This document shows, one piece after another, positions 25,373 to 34,296 of a stretch of DNA of 64,000 nt; position 1 is the first letter of the stretch; each line of letters opens with the position of its first letter. The position numbers and the translations under genes were made by a program. The notes below the pieces were generated by a model. It was given only the letters and a program-made list of their open reading frames with translations, searched no databases and was not told the DNA's origin. The DNA is from Streptomyces marincola (GTDB taxonomy: Bacteria > Actinomycetota > Actinomycetes > Streptomycetales > Streptomycetaceae): contig NZ_CP084541.1 of assembly GCF_020410765.1 (NCBI RefSeq), positions 2,486,001 to 2,550,000 on the forward strand, in the 5' to 3' direction.

Positions 25373-27127
25373 TCATTCCATATTCGGGATGTTCTCCTGG
25401 ATCTCCTGGCGCTGCTGGTCGACCTCCTCGATGAGCCCGAGCCATTCGCGAACGTCGTCGAACCACTGAGTGACCGTGTCCCAGAAACTCCGGCCGTCGG
25501 CAATCCAGTCCTGCAACGGTGTGAAGTTCCACACAAGAATGCAGATGATCACCAGGATCAGCACCATGAACAGGCAGCCCTTCAGGCAGCCGAGCCCCGG
25601 GATCCGCATGGGGTTCGCGCTGCGTGACCGGCGCGGCTCCGGAGGCTCGCGGCGCGGGCGCTCCTCGCGGCGGCGCGGCTGCGGCTCGGCGTAGGGCGGC
25701 GGCACGGGCCGCTGGTACTGCTGCGGCTGCGGCGGCGGCTGGTACTGCTGCTGCTGGTACTGCTGGGGCGGCGGCTGCGGCTGGTAGCGCTGCGGCGGCT
25801 GCTGCGGGTGGCCGTACTGCTGCGGCGGCGGGGCGGGGCGCCGTTGCTGCTGCCTGCGGGGCGCGCGGTGGAGCGGGTCCTGCCCCGGGTCGACGGGCTG
25901 CACCCGGGTGGGCTCGTTGCGGTCGCGCGCCGCCCGCATCTGGTCGCGCCAGGGGTGCGGCCCGTCAGGCCCGCCCTGGGCCGCGGGTCCGCCCTGCCCC
26001 TCCGGTCCGCCGCCGGCCCCCGTCGGCATCGCGCGGGTCGCGCCGAGGCCGGGGTCGGGCGACCCCTGCGACGGCAGCACGTTGGTGGCCGCGAACGGGT
26101 CGGCGGCCCCGCCCCCGCCGCCCGAGCCGCCGGGCAGCGCCTGCGTGGGCTCGGCCGCTCCTGGCGGCGCGACGCCGGTCCCGCTCACGCGCACGGGCGA
26201 CGGGTCGGGCACCAGCAGCGCGCTCACCCCGAGCGCGCTGTCGCGCTGGCGCTCGCTGGCGTTCTCGTTGATGCCGGCCGCGACGGTGCGCAGGGCCTTC
26301 GCGAGCGCGGTGGCGGACGGGCGCTGCGCCGGGTTCTTGCGCAGGCAGTGGTCGAGCACGGTCCACAGCGGGTCCGGCAGGCCGTCCGGCCGCCTCGGCT
26401 CCTCGCCGATGTGGCGCTGGAGCACCTGGAGGGTGTTGCTGCCGCTGAACGGCGGGTGCCCGGTGATGAGTTCGTACAGCACCACCCCGGCGCTGTAGAT
26501 GTCGACGGCCGAGGTCTGCGGGCGGCCCTCGGCCGACTCTGGGGCGACGTAGGAGGGGCTGCCGACGAACTCGTGGGCGCGGGTGACGCCCGGGGAGTCG
26601 GCGAGGCGCGCGATACCGAAGTCGGTGAGCATCGGGCGCAGCGGCCTGGTGTCGTCGTCCACGCCGGTGAGCAGCACGTTCGCGGGCTTCAGGTCGCGGT
26701 GGACCACGCCCTTGGCGTGCGCGGCGGCCAGCGCGTCCGCGATCTGGGCGGTCAGCAGCGCGGCGGCGATGTGCGTCAGCGGCCCGTTCTCGTACAGGTA
26801 GCGGTGCAGGTCGGGGCCGTCGATCAGGTCCATGACCAGTGCGATCATGTCGCCCTCGACGACCAGGTCGCGCGTGCGGACGATGTTGTCGTGGCCGTCG
26901 CCCGCGAGCCGGAGCAGGACGGCGCGCTCGCGCAGGAAGCGCATGACGACGTCCGGGTCGCCGGCCAGTTCCTCCCTGAGGACCTTGACCGCGACCAGCT
27001 CGCCCGGCCGGCCCGCCACGGCGGCCTCCTCACCCGCGGCCTCCCGCTGGCGCCCCCGCCACACCGTCCCGGTGGCGCCGCGCCCGAGCGGCTGTTCAAG
27101 CAGGTACTTGCTGCCTACCGGCCGCAC
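25373..27127 (-). CDS. Membrane-anchored Ser/Thr protein kinase (PkaA-like)
   Basis: This protein is about 584 aa. The kinase domain covers about residues 7-285: Gly loop GRGATG (15-20), K48, HRDLKPAN (143-150), DFG in LTDFGIARL. A long Pro/Gln/Gly-rich linker (about 300-500) follows, then one TM helix (GCLFMVLILVIICILVWNF) and a short extracellular tail without PASTA repeats. GTG at 27127 has AGGGAG 5 nt upstream. An earlier GTG at 27172 is in frame but lacks a good binding site. It lies upstream of the second kinase (115-bp gap) and is divergent from the FHA gene. Substrates are unknown; the FHA neighbour is a candidate. Confidence 0.92.
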   Translation of the reverse strand: MRPVGSKYLLEQPLGRGATGTVWRGRQREAAGEEAAVAGRPGELVAVKVLREELAGDPDVVMRFLRERAVLLRLAGDGHDNIVRTRDLVVEGDMIALVMDLIDGPDLHRYLYENGPLTHIAAALLTAQIADALAAAHAKGVVHRDLKPANVLLTGVDDDTRPLRPMLTDFGIARLADSPGVTRAHEFVGSPSYVAPESAEGRPQTSAVDIYSAGVVLYELITGHPPFSGSNTLQVLQRHIGEEPRRPDGLPDPLWTVLDHCLRKNPAQRPSATALAKALRTVAAGINENASERQRDSALGVSALLVPDPSPVRVSGTGVAPPGAAEPTQALPGGSGGGGGAADPFAATNVLPSQGSPDPGLGATRAMPTGAGGGPEGQGGPAAQGGPDGPHPWRDQMRAARDRNEPTRVQPVDPGQDPLHRAPRRQQQRRPAPPPQQYGHPQQPPQRYQPQPPPQQYQQQQYQPPPQPQQYQRPVPPPYAEPQPRRREERPRREPPEPRRSRSANPMRIPGLGCLKGCLFMVLILVIICILVWNFTPLQDWIADGRSFWDTVTQWFDDVREWLGLIEEVDQQRQEIQENIPNME

Positions 27128-27536
27128 GTGTGCTCCCTGATGCTTCGCTGATGGTGACGCAACCCGAGCCACCTACTGTAGTGGCGCCGTCCCGCGCGGC
27201 GGGGGGCGCGGGAACGGGGCGCGCATCCCGGTGGACGCACCCGTGGCGGCGGATGGTTGCCGCTGGTTACCGTGGGGTGTCGCGCGGTGGCCGAACGCGA
27301 GCACGCGGGCGGGACGGAACGGCGGTCCTGCCGCGCCGGAGCCGGATCGGCCCGCCGTACCGTTCAGTTCTGGTCAGATCGGTTGTGGTCAGATACGACC
27401 AATCAAGATCATTGCCCGCCGATGGCCCGACGAACTGTCAGCGGCGGGTGCGAGGATGCTTTCAGCATCAGCATCCGATGCGACTCGTGTGGTCGGAACC
27501 GTGGCAGCCGTGCTGGCGAGGTGACCGGGAGGGTCG
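27128..27536. promoter_or_regulatory. Divergent promoter region of the kinase and FHA genes
   Basis: This 409-bp region has a relatively AT-rich stretch at about 27360-27420 that holds a direct repeat TGGTCAGAT at 27371 and 27386. The second copy is part of a small dyad, TGGTC-6 nt-GACCA (27386-27401). A hairpin GATGCT-TTC-AGCATC (27455-27469) lies in the presumed leader of the FHA gene. No ORF is supported. Confidence 0.4.
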
Positions 27537-30104
27537 ATGCCGCTTCACATCAGGTTGACCGTGCTCGCACACGGCGATGCCGCCACCGGCACGGACGTGG
27601 AGGTCACCGCGCCCGCGGGCACCGCGCTCGCCGGCGTCCTCGGTTCGCTCGCCGCCGCCGCCGCGCCGGGGACCGCGCCGCCCGGCGCGGTGTTCTGCGA
27701 GGGCGTGCGGGTGGACCCGCAGGCGGTGCTCGGCGCCCCGCCCCTCGTCGACGGCGCGGTGCTCGCGTTCCACCGCCCGGTCGGCGAGCCCGTCGGCGGA
27801 CCGACGCGGGCCACCCTCCTGGTCGTCGCGGGCCCCGACGCGGGCGGCGTGCACCTGCTGCGCGGCGGGGAGGCCAGGATCGGGCGCTCGGCCGAGGCCG
27901 ACATCCCGCTCGACGACCCGGACGTCTCCCGCGCCCACTGCGCCGTCGCGCTGTCCCCCGACGGCTCGGTCACGGTGCGCGACCTCGGCTCGACCAACGG
28001 CACCCTGCTCAACGGGGCACCGGTGGGCCCGCGGCCCGTGCCCGCCCGTTCCGGCGCCCTGCTGCGGCTGGGCGAGTCGGTGCTGCGCGTGATCGCCTCG
28101 GCCGAGCCGCAGGCCCCGCCGCCCGGCCCGCCGCCCGCGCCCGCCGGCGGCCGGCGCGGACTCGCCGGCTGGGCGCTGGGCAGACGCGCGGGACAGGGCC
28201 CGCCGGCCGAGCCGCCGCCCCCCGTCGCGCCGCCCGCCACGTCCACCGCCTCCACCGCGCCCACCACGTCCACAGCGCATGCCGAGTCCCGCTGGCCCGA
28301 CCCGGCCGGCCTGCTGCTGACCGCCATAGAGGCCGGGCCCAGGCTGTGGGAGCGCGACGCGGCGCATCCGGACGCGTACACGGTCAGGCTCGGCACCGTC
28401 CAGCAGGCGCCCGACATGCTGCCGCCCGTCACCGTGGCGCTGCCCCTGGCGGGCTCCCTGGGCCTGGCGGGTCCGAGGGGGCGGATCACGGGCGTGGCCC
28501 GTTCCGTCCTCGCCCAGCTCGCCGGCCTCCATCCGCCGGGCGCGCTCCAGCTCGTGGCCGTCGCGCCCGGCCGCGCCGACGACTGGTCCTGGCTCGGCTG
28601 GCTGCCGCACGTGCGCCCCGCCGAGGGGCAGGACTGCCGGCTGCTGCTCGCCTTCGACCCGCGCCAGGCGGCCGCGCGCACCCGGGAGCTGACCGAATCC
28701 CTCGCCCGCCCGCGCCCGGACCGGCGCACGGTGGTGCTGGTCGACGGCGACCCGGGCGACGCGCAGGCGCGCGACGCGCTCGCGCGGCTCGCGGCCCAGG
28801 GCCCGGCCGCCGGCATCCACCTGCTCGTGCTGGGCGCGATACCGCCCGCCGCCGCGGTGCCGCCCGAGGGCGTGCCCGCGGCGGCGACGCTGGCCAGAGC
28901 CACCGCGGGCACGCCGCTGCTCGACGCCTGCGGCACGGTCGCCGTGCTCAGCGGCCCGGTGTCCACGGCGCTGCGGCTCAGCGGGCCCGCGGGCGACACC
29001 GGCCCGACGGCCGGCGCGGACGCGGTCTCGGCCGCCTGGGCGGAACGGTTCGCGCGGGCGCTCGCGCCGGTCGCGGAGGAGCCGGGGGACGGGGCGGCCA
29101 CGCCCGCGGCCTCCCCCCTGCCCGCGAGCTGCCGGCTCCTCGACGCGCTCGGCCTGTCCCGGGTCACGCCCACCGCCCTGCGCGAACGGTGGTCGCGGCA
29201 CTCCGGGTTGCCGCTGGTCCTCGGCACCGGCGCACGGGGCCCGGTCTCGTTCGACCTCGCGCCCGCGCCGGGCCCGCTCGCCGTCACGGGCGGCCCGGGC
29301 TCCGGGCGCACCGAGCTGCTCTCCGGCCTCGCCGCGGCGCTGGCCGCGGCGCACGCGCCCGACGCGCTGTCGCTGCTGCTGGTCGAGGGGGCCGGCGAGG
29401 GGCTGCGCCCCTGCGCGGAGCTGCCGCACGTCACCTCCTACGTGACGGCGACCGACCCGGTGCGCATGCGCGCGTTCGCGCAGGCGCTCCGCGAGGAGCT
29501 GAAGCGGCGCGCGGCGCTGCTCGGCGAGCGGGAGTTCTCGGCGGCCCGCCGCGCCGGCGGACGCCTGGTGGCCCTGCGGTCGGCCGCGGGGAGCGAAGGG
29601 CAGGCGGCCGAGACCGGCGCGCTGCCCTGGCTGGTGCTCCTGGTCGACGACCTCGACGCGCTGACGGCTCCCGCGCTCGGCGCTCCCGGCCGCCCCGCGG
29701 CCGGTTCCGTGGTGCGGGCGCTGGAGATGGCGGTCCGCGAGGGGCACCGGCTCGGCGTACGGCTCGTCGCCGCGGGCGACCTGCCGGGCGCGGCGGCGCG
29801 CGTGGTGCTGAGCGGGAAGCCGCAGGGCCGGGCCGAGTTGGTGCCGTCGGCGGCCGGCCTCGGGGAAGCGGCTGAGGCCGTCCCGTTCCAGGCCGGACGC
29901 GTGACCGCGCGCATTCCCAGGACCTCGACGCTGCGGCCCACGGTGGCCCGGCTCGACTGGGAGCGCGCCGGCGACCCGCCGGCGCGCCGTCCGGTGCGCG
30001 AGCTGGGGAACGGGCCGACGGACATCGCCCTGCTGGCCAGCGCGGCGGCCAGGGCCGCCCGTACCGACCACGCCGACCGGGCGGCCACCGCGACTCCGGT
30101 GTAG
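27537..30104 (+). CDS. FHA domain protein with FtsK/EccC-like ATPase region
   Basis: This 855-aa protein starts at ATG after GGGAGGG. About residues 97-185 form an FHA domain with the key GRS, SRAHC and GSTNGTLLNG elements, so it should bind phosphothreonine peptides. A Pro/Thr-rich linker follows, then a region like FtsK/SpoIIIE/EccC translocases. It has VTGGPGSGRTELL around 583-595 and a Walker B-like WLVLLVDDLDAL. The P-loop lysine is replaced by R591, so ATPase activity may be weak or lost. Divergence from two Ser/Thr kinases suggests they phosphorylate a partner it reads. No ESX substrates or other T7SS genes are nearby. Confidence 0.85.
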   Translation: MPLHIRLTVLAHGDAATGTDVEVTAPAGTALAGVLGSLAAAAAPGTAPPGAVFCEGVRVDPQAVLGAPPLVDGAVLAFHRPVGEPVGGPTRATLLVVAGPDAGGVHLLRGGEARIGRSAEADIPLDDPDVSRAHCAVALSPDGSVTVRDLGSTNGTLLNGAPVGPRPVPARSGALLRLGESVLRVIASAEPQAPPPGPPPAPAGGRRGLAGWALGRRAGQGPPAEPPPPVAPPATSTASTAPTTSTAHAESRWPDPAGLLLTAIEAGPRLWERDAAHPDAYTVRLGTVQQAPDMLPPVTVALPLAGSLGLAGPRGRITGVARSVLAQLAGLHPPGALQLVAVAPGRADDWSWLGWLPHVRPAEGQDCRLLLAFDPRQAAARTRELTESLARPRPDRRTVVLVDGDPGDAQARDALARLAAQGPAAGIHLLVLGAIPPAAAVPPEGVPAAATLARATAGTPLLDACGTVAVLSGPVSTALRLSGPAGDTGPTAGADAVSAAWAERFARALAPVAEEPGDGAATPAASPLPASCRLLDALGLSRVTPTALRERWSRHSGLPLVLGTGARGPVSFDLAPAPGPLAVTGGPGSGRTELLSGLAAALAAAHAPDALSLLLVEGAGEGLRPCAELPHVTSYVTATDPVRMRAFAQALREELKRRAALLGEREFSAARRAGGRLVALRSAAGSEGQAAETGALPWLVLLVDDLDALTAPALGAPGRPAAGSVVRALEMAVREGHRLGVRLVAAGDLPGAAARVVLSGKPQGRAELVPSAAGLGEAAEAVPFQAGRVTARIPRTSTLRPTVARLDWERAGDPPARRPVRELGNGPTDIALLASAAARAARTDHADRAATATPV

Positions 30105-30611
30105 GTCCTGTCGTTCGGATCATCGCCTGGCCCCGCGCGGCGCGGCCCGGCCGCGCTCCGGGCCGTGATGCCGCCCGCGCCCGGAGCGCGGCCGGGTACC
30201 GGGCCGTGCGCAGGCGGCTTTCCGCCGTCGGCACGCGCGTCGGCGGCGCGGCCCGCCCGTCTCTTTCCGCCACGGGCCGAGCCGCACGGGCCGTCCGCTT
30301 CCTCCCGGCCGTTCCCTTCCGTCCCGCCCCCTCCGCCGGGCCGCGGGCGTCCCCGGCGCCCCTCGCGAACGCCCCGCGCCGGGCGCCCCGCGCGTGCTCC
30401 CCGGCGCCACCCGGCCCTCGCGCAACGCCGTGACCTCCGGTTCCGGATTTTTCCGATCATGATCATGCCCGCTCGGTAACATGACGATCACAAAGGGGAC
30501 GTGCGCCGACCACAGTCTTGCCCGTTCTTTCGGCGCGGCGTAGGAAACCTGGCGTAGGACATGCGGCGTTGCAAGCCCTGCGCCTGGTAGGGGCATGGCC
30601 GCACCGGAGGG
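30105..30611. other. Intergenic region between FHA gene and sugar ABC operon
   Basis: This 507-bp gap begins with a strong terminator and continues with about 250 bp of very GC-rich sequence carrying no convincing gene. An AT-richer part follows with a palindrome GATCATGATC (30455-30464). That last part, about 160 bp upstream of the ABC operon, probably holds the operon promoter and operator. I see no clear LacI-type CTTGCAA site. Confidence 0.4.
30146..30196 (+). terminator. Terminator of the FHA gene
   Basis: An 18-bp perfect stem (30146-30163 and 30179-30196, core CCGCGCTCCGGGC) with a 15-nt loop, 42 bp past the FHA stop. Confidence 0.75.
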
Positions 30612-30626
30612 GTGAGGGCGGTGTTC

Positions 30627-32012
30627 ATGCACGGTTCGGACCGGGTGTCCCGGTGGCGGGCGACGCGCGCGACGGTGGCGGTCATCGCCACGGGGGCGCT
30701 GGCGCTGACCGCGTGCGCCGACGAGGAGGACGGGGCGGCGAGCGATGTGCCCCCGACCATCGAACTGCCCGACCTGAGCGGCCAGGACCTGGAGGTCTCG
30801 GCGGTCTGGACCGGCGTCGAGCGCGACAACTTCGTGCGGGTGCTCGACGAGTTCGAGGCCAGGACCGGCGCCTCGGTCAGCTTCGTGCCCAGCGGCGACA
30901 ACGTGTCGCAGTTCGTCGGCACCAAGATCGAGGGCGGCGCGCCGCCCGACGTGGTGATGGTGCCGCAGCCCGGTGTGCTGCGGGAGTTCGCGGAGAATGG
31001 CTGGATCGCACCGCTCGGCGACAGCGTTCTCGAACAACTGGACGCCAACTACACGCAGGGCTGGCAGGACCTCGGCTCCCACGAGGGCGAGCAGTACGGC
31101 GTCTATGTGAAGGCGGCCAACAAGTCCCTGATCTGGTACAGCGCCACGGCGTTCGACTACGCGGGCGTCGAGCCCCCGACGACCTGGGACGAGTTCGTCA
31201 CGACGGCATGGACGCTGTGGGAGTCGGGCACCACACCGCTCTCGGTAGCGGGCGGCGACGGCTGGACCCTGACCGACTGGTTCGAGAACATCTACCTCTC
31301 CCAGGCCGGGCCCGAGTTGTACGACCAGCTGGCCGCGCACGAGATCCCGTGGACGCACGAGAGCGTCGCGGAGGCCCTGGCCTCGCTCGCCGAGGTGTTC
31401 GGCGAGCCCCGGCTGCTGGCGAACGGCACGAACGGCTCGCTCCAGACCCTGTTCCCCGACTCCGTCACCCAGACGTTCATCAACCTCACGGCCCCCGACG
31501 CCGGCATGGTCTTCGAGGCCGACTTCGTCGGCGCCGTCATCACCGACAGCACGGACGCGGAGATCGGTGAGGACGCGCTGGTCTTCCCGTTCCCCGCGGT
31601 CGGCGGCGGCGAGGCGCCGGTGGTCAGCGCCGGGGACGCCGCGGTGGCCGTGGCGCCGGACGGCGAGGCGAGCGAGGCGCAGGAGGCGCTGCTCGCGTTC
31701 CTCGCCTCCCCGGACGCGGCGCGCATCTGGGCGGAGCCCGGCGGCTTCATCTCGCCCAACAAGTCGCTCGCGCTGGACGCCTACCCCAACGACGTGCAGC
31801 GCGGCATCGCGGAGGCGCTGATCGCGGCGGGCGACGAGTTCCGTTTCGACATGTCCGACCAGACCCCCGCCGCGTTCGGCGGCACGACCGGGCAGGGAAT
31901 GTGGCGCGGCCTCCAGGACTTCCTGCGCGACCCGGAGGACATCGAGGGCGCGCAGCGGTACCTGGAGTCCCAGGCGGCCGACGCCTACGGCGACCAGACG
32001 GACGGAGACTGA
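30627..32012 (+). CDS. Sugar ABC transporter substrate-binding lipoprotein (CUT1-like)
   Basis: This extracellular solute-binding protein of about 461 aa has a lipobox LALTAC with the modified cysteine at residue 30 (ATG at 30627; GTG at 30621 or 30612 possible). It is followed by a family 1 binding-protein fold with WTGVERDNFVRVLDEFEARTG. It should bind an oligosaccharide and deliver it to the two permeases encoded next, 6 bp downstream. No ABC ATPase gene follows, so the importer probably uses the shared MsiK-type ATPase, as many Streptomyces sugar importers do (inference). The exact sugar is unknown; alpha-glucosides are one possibility. Confidence 0.88.
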   Translation: MHGSDRVSRWRATRATVAVIATGALALTACADEEDGAASDVPPTIELPDLSGQDLEVSAVWTGVERDNFVRVLDEFEARTGASVSFVPSGDNVSQFVGTKIEGGAPPDVVMVPQPGVLREFAENGWIAPLGDSVLEQLDANYTQGWQDLGSHEGEQYGVYVKAANKSLIWYSATAFDYAGVEPPTTWDEFVTTAWTLWESGTTPLSVAGGDGWTLTDWFENIYLSQAGPELYDQLAAHEIPWTHESVAEALASLAEVFGEPRLLANGTNGSLQTLFPDSVTQTFINLTAPDAGMVFEADFVGAVITDSTDAEIGEDALVFPFPAVGGGEAPVVSAGDAAVAVAPDGEASEAQEALLAFLASPDAARIWAEPGGFISPNKSLALDAYPNDVQRGIAEALIAAGDEFRFDMSDQTPAAFGGTTGQGMWRGLQDFLRDPEDIEGAQRYLESQAADAYGDQTDGD

Positions 32013-32018
32013 CTTCCC

Positions 32019-33320
32019 ATGGCATCCGGCAAGGTGGCGGTGATCAGGGCACGGCCCTGGGCGGTCGCGAGCTTTCTGCTGCCCGCGCTGCTGCTGCTCG
32101 GCGCGCTGGTCGTCTACCCCATCGGGTACTCGATGTGGCGCAGTCTGTTCGACGCCTCGGGCGACTCGTTCGTCGGGCTCGACAACTTCAGGGAACTGTT
32201 CACGAACGACGGCATCAGAACAGCCCTCCAGAACAACCTGATCTGGATCGTCGTGGCCCCCACCGTGGCGACCGCGCTCGGCCTGGTCTTCGCCGTGCTG
32301 ACCGAACGCATCCGCTGGGCCACCGCGTTCAAGCTGATCATCTTCATGCCGATGGCGATCTCGATGCTCGCCGCCGGGATCATCTTCCGACTGGTCTACG
32401 AGCAGAATCCGGACCGGGGCGTGGCCAACGCGGTCATGACCACGGTGCACGACACCTTCGCCGACCGCCCCGCGTGGCCCGACGCGCAGCCGCGCCCCGA
32501 CGGCCCGCTGCGGGTGCAGGAGGACGGCTCCTACCTGCTGACCGCCCCGGCCGAGGCCGGCACGCCCGCCATGCTGCCGCTGGTCGCCGTGCCGCAGCCG
32601 GAGCTCGCGGACGCCTCGCCCGCCGCGGTGCCGCGGGCGGCGGGCGACGCGGTCACCGGCACGGTATGGATGGACTTCACGCGCGGCGGCGGCGGCACGG
32701 ACGGCGCGGTCGACCCCGGGGAGCAGGGGCTTTCCGGCATCACCGTGCAGGCGGTCGCCGACGGTGACGTGGTCGCCGAGACCGAGACGGCCGACGACGG
32801 AACGTTCAGCCTGCCGGCGGAGGCCGACGGCGCCCAGTTGCGCCTGGCGGCCTCCGACTTCACCGCGCCGTGGAACGGCGCCGAGTGGCTCGGGCCCAGC
32901 CTCATCACCCCGGCCATCATCGGCAGTTACGTCTGGATGTGGGCCGGGTTCGCGATGGTCCTGATCGCCGCGGGCCTGGCCGGGGTGCCGCGGGAGACGC
33001 TGGAGGCCGCGCGCGTGGACGGCGCGAACGAGTGGCAGGTGTTCCGGCGCATCACCGTCCCGCTGCTCGCGCCGGTCCTCGCGGTGGTCATGGTGACCCT
33101 GATGATCAACGTCCTGAAGATCTTCGACCTGGTCTACGTCATCGCGCCCACCTCGACCCAGGACGAGGCCAACGTGCTGGCCCTCCAGCTGTATCTGTCG
33201 TCCTTCGGCACCGACGCGCATCAGGGGGTCGGCAGCGCCATCGCCGTGTTCCTGCTGGTCCTCGTGCTGCCGGTCATGATCGTCAACGTCCGCAGGCTGC
33301 GACGGGAGAACCAGCGGTGA
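32019..33320 (+). CDS. Sugar ABC permease with inserted extracellular domain
   Basis: This 433-aa membrane component is the first permease of the importer. It has the CUT1 permease layout and the EAA loop (LEAARVDGANEWQVFRRITV) that contacts the ATPase. Family members are normally about 290-320 aa. Here roughly residues 140-290, in the loop between TM3 and TM4, contain an added hydrophilic domain. It includes DGAVDPGEQGLSGITVQAV and TADDGTFSLP, a pattern of SdrD-B or carboxypeptidase-regulatory-like beta-sandwiches. The insert is in frame and has normal codon use, so it is not a sequencing artefact. The next permease gene overlaps its stop by 4 bp (GTGA). Confidence 0.88.
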   Translation: MASGKVAVIRARPWAVASFLLPALLLLGALVVYPIGYSMWRSLFDASGDSFVGLDNFRELFTNDGIRTALQNNLIWIVVAPTVATALGLVFAVLTERIRWATAFKLIIFMPMAISMLAAGIIFRLVYEQNPDRGVANAVMTTVHDTFADRPAWPDAQPRPDGPLRVQEDGSYLLTAPAEAGTPAMLPLVAVPQPELADASPAAVPRAAGDAVTGTVWMDFTRGGGGTDGAVDPGEQGLSGITVQAVADGDVVAETETADDGTFSLPAEADGAQLRLAASDFTAPWNGAEWLGPSLITPAIIGSYVWMWAGFAMVLIAAGLAGVPRETLEAARVDGANEWQVFRRITVPLLAPVLAVVMVTLMINVLKIFDLVYVIAPTSTQDEANVLALQLYLSSFGTDAHQGVGSAIAVFLLVLVLPVMIVNVRRLRRENQR

Positions 33321-34246
33321 CCACTCCCACCAAGACGGCTCCATCGGCAGGACCCGGCCGGGCCACCCCGGCCGGGGAATCGGCGGGCCCGCCCCGGCGG
33401 CCGGTCGTGTCGCGGCTGGCCGCCCTGGCCGCGGGCGGCGGGGTGCGCGTGGTCCTCGTCGTGCTCGCCGTGGTCTGGCTGCTGCCCACCGCCGGCCTGT
33501 TCGCGTCCTCGTTCCGCGACGCGCGGGACATCGCGTCGACCGGTTGGTGGGACGTTCTGACAGACCTCGACCAGTTGACCTGGTCGAACTACGACGCCTT
33601 GCTGTCGAACGACAACTTCACCGGATCGATCTGGACCAGCGTGGCCATCACCGTGCCCTCGACGGTGCTGGTGGTCGTGCTCGGCGCACTGGCCGCCTAC
33701 GCGTTCGCGTGGCTGGACTTCCCCGGCCGCGACTGGTGGTTCATGGTCGTCGTGGCTCTGCTCGTCGTGCCGGTCCAGGTGGCGCTGATCCCGGTGGCGC
33801 GGATGTTCAACACCCTCGGGATCTTCGAGACCAGCCTGGGCGTGGTCGTCTTCCACACGGCGTTCGGGCTGCCGTTCGCGATCTTCCTGCTGCGCAACTT
33901 CTTCGCGGAGATACCCCGCGAGCTGCTTGAGGCGGCGCGGCTGGACGGCGCCGGGGAACTGCGGCTGTTCACCCGGGTCGTGCTGCCGCTCGGCGGGCCC
34001 GCCATCGCCGCGCTGGCCATCTTCCAGTTCATGTGGGTCTGGAACGACATGCTGATCGCGCTGATCTTCGCGGACTCAGGATCGCCGCCGATGACGGTGG
34101 CGCTCCAGCAGGAGATGCGGCAGTTCGGCAGCAACTTCGACGTGCTCGCGCCGGGCGCGTTCCTCACGATGCTCATCCCGCTGGCCATCTTCTTCGCCTT
34201 CCAGCGGCAGTTCGTCTCCGGCGTGATGTCCGGCGCCGTCAAGTGA
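33317..34246 (+). CDS. Sugar ABC transporter permease (second subunit)
   Basis: This 309-aa permease starts at GTG overlapping the previous stop, so translation is coupled. A cytosolic Pro/Ala-rich N-terminus of about 30 residues precedes six TM helices. The EAA loop is LEAARLDGAGELRLFTRVVLP and the C-terminus is QRQFVSGVMSGAVK, typical of MalG-like subunits. It pairs with the longer permease and the lipoprotein encoded upstream to form one importer. Its own length is normal with no insert. A terminator hairpin follows. Confidence 0.92.
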   Translation: MTTPTKTAPSAGPGRATPAGESAGPPRRPVVSRLAALAAGGGVRVVLVVLAVVWLLPTAGLFASSFRDARDIASTGWWDVLTDLDQLTWSNYDALLSNDNFTGSIWTSVAITVPSTVLVVVLGALAAYAFAWLDFPGRDWWFMVVVALLVVPVQVALIPVARMFNTLGIFETSLGVVVFHTAFGLPFAIFLLRNFFAEIPRELLEAARLDGAGELRLFTRVVLPLGGPAIAALAIFQFMWVWNDMLIALIFADSGSPPMTVALQQEMRQFGSNFDVLAPGAFLTMLIPLAIFFAFQRQFVSGVMSGAVK

Positions 34247-34255
34247 CGTCCGGGT

Positions 34256-34293
34256 GAGTGCCCCGGCCGGGCCGCCGCCCGCCCGGGGCACTC
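34256..34293. terminator. Bidirectional terminator after the ABC operon
   Basis: An 11-bp perfect stem (GAGTGCCCCGG at 34256-34266 and its complement at 34283-34293) between the convergent permease and methyltransferase genes. Confidence 0.75.
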
Positions 34294-34296
34294 GGC

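Noticed and set aside
30165..30479. A 104-aa ORF in the gap before the sugar ABC operon
   Set aside because: It overlaps the FHA terminator stem, is Pro/Arg-rich in composition and resembles no family.
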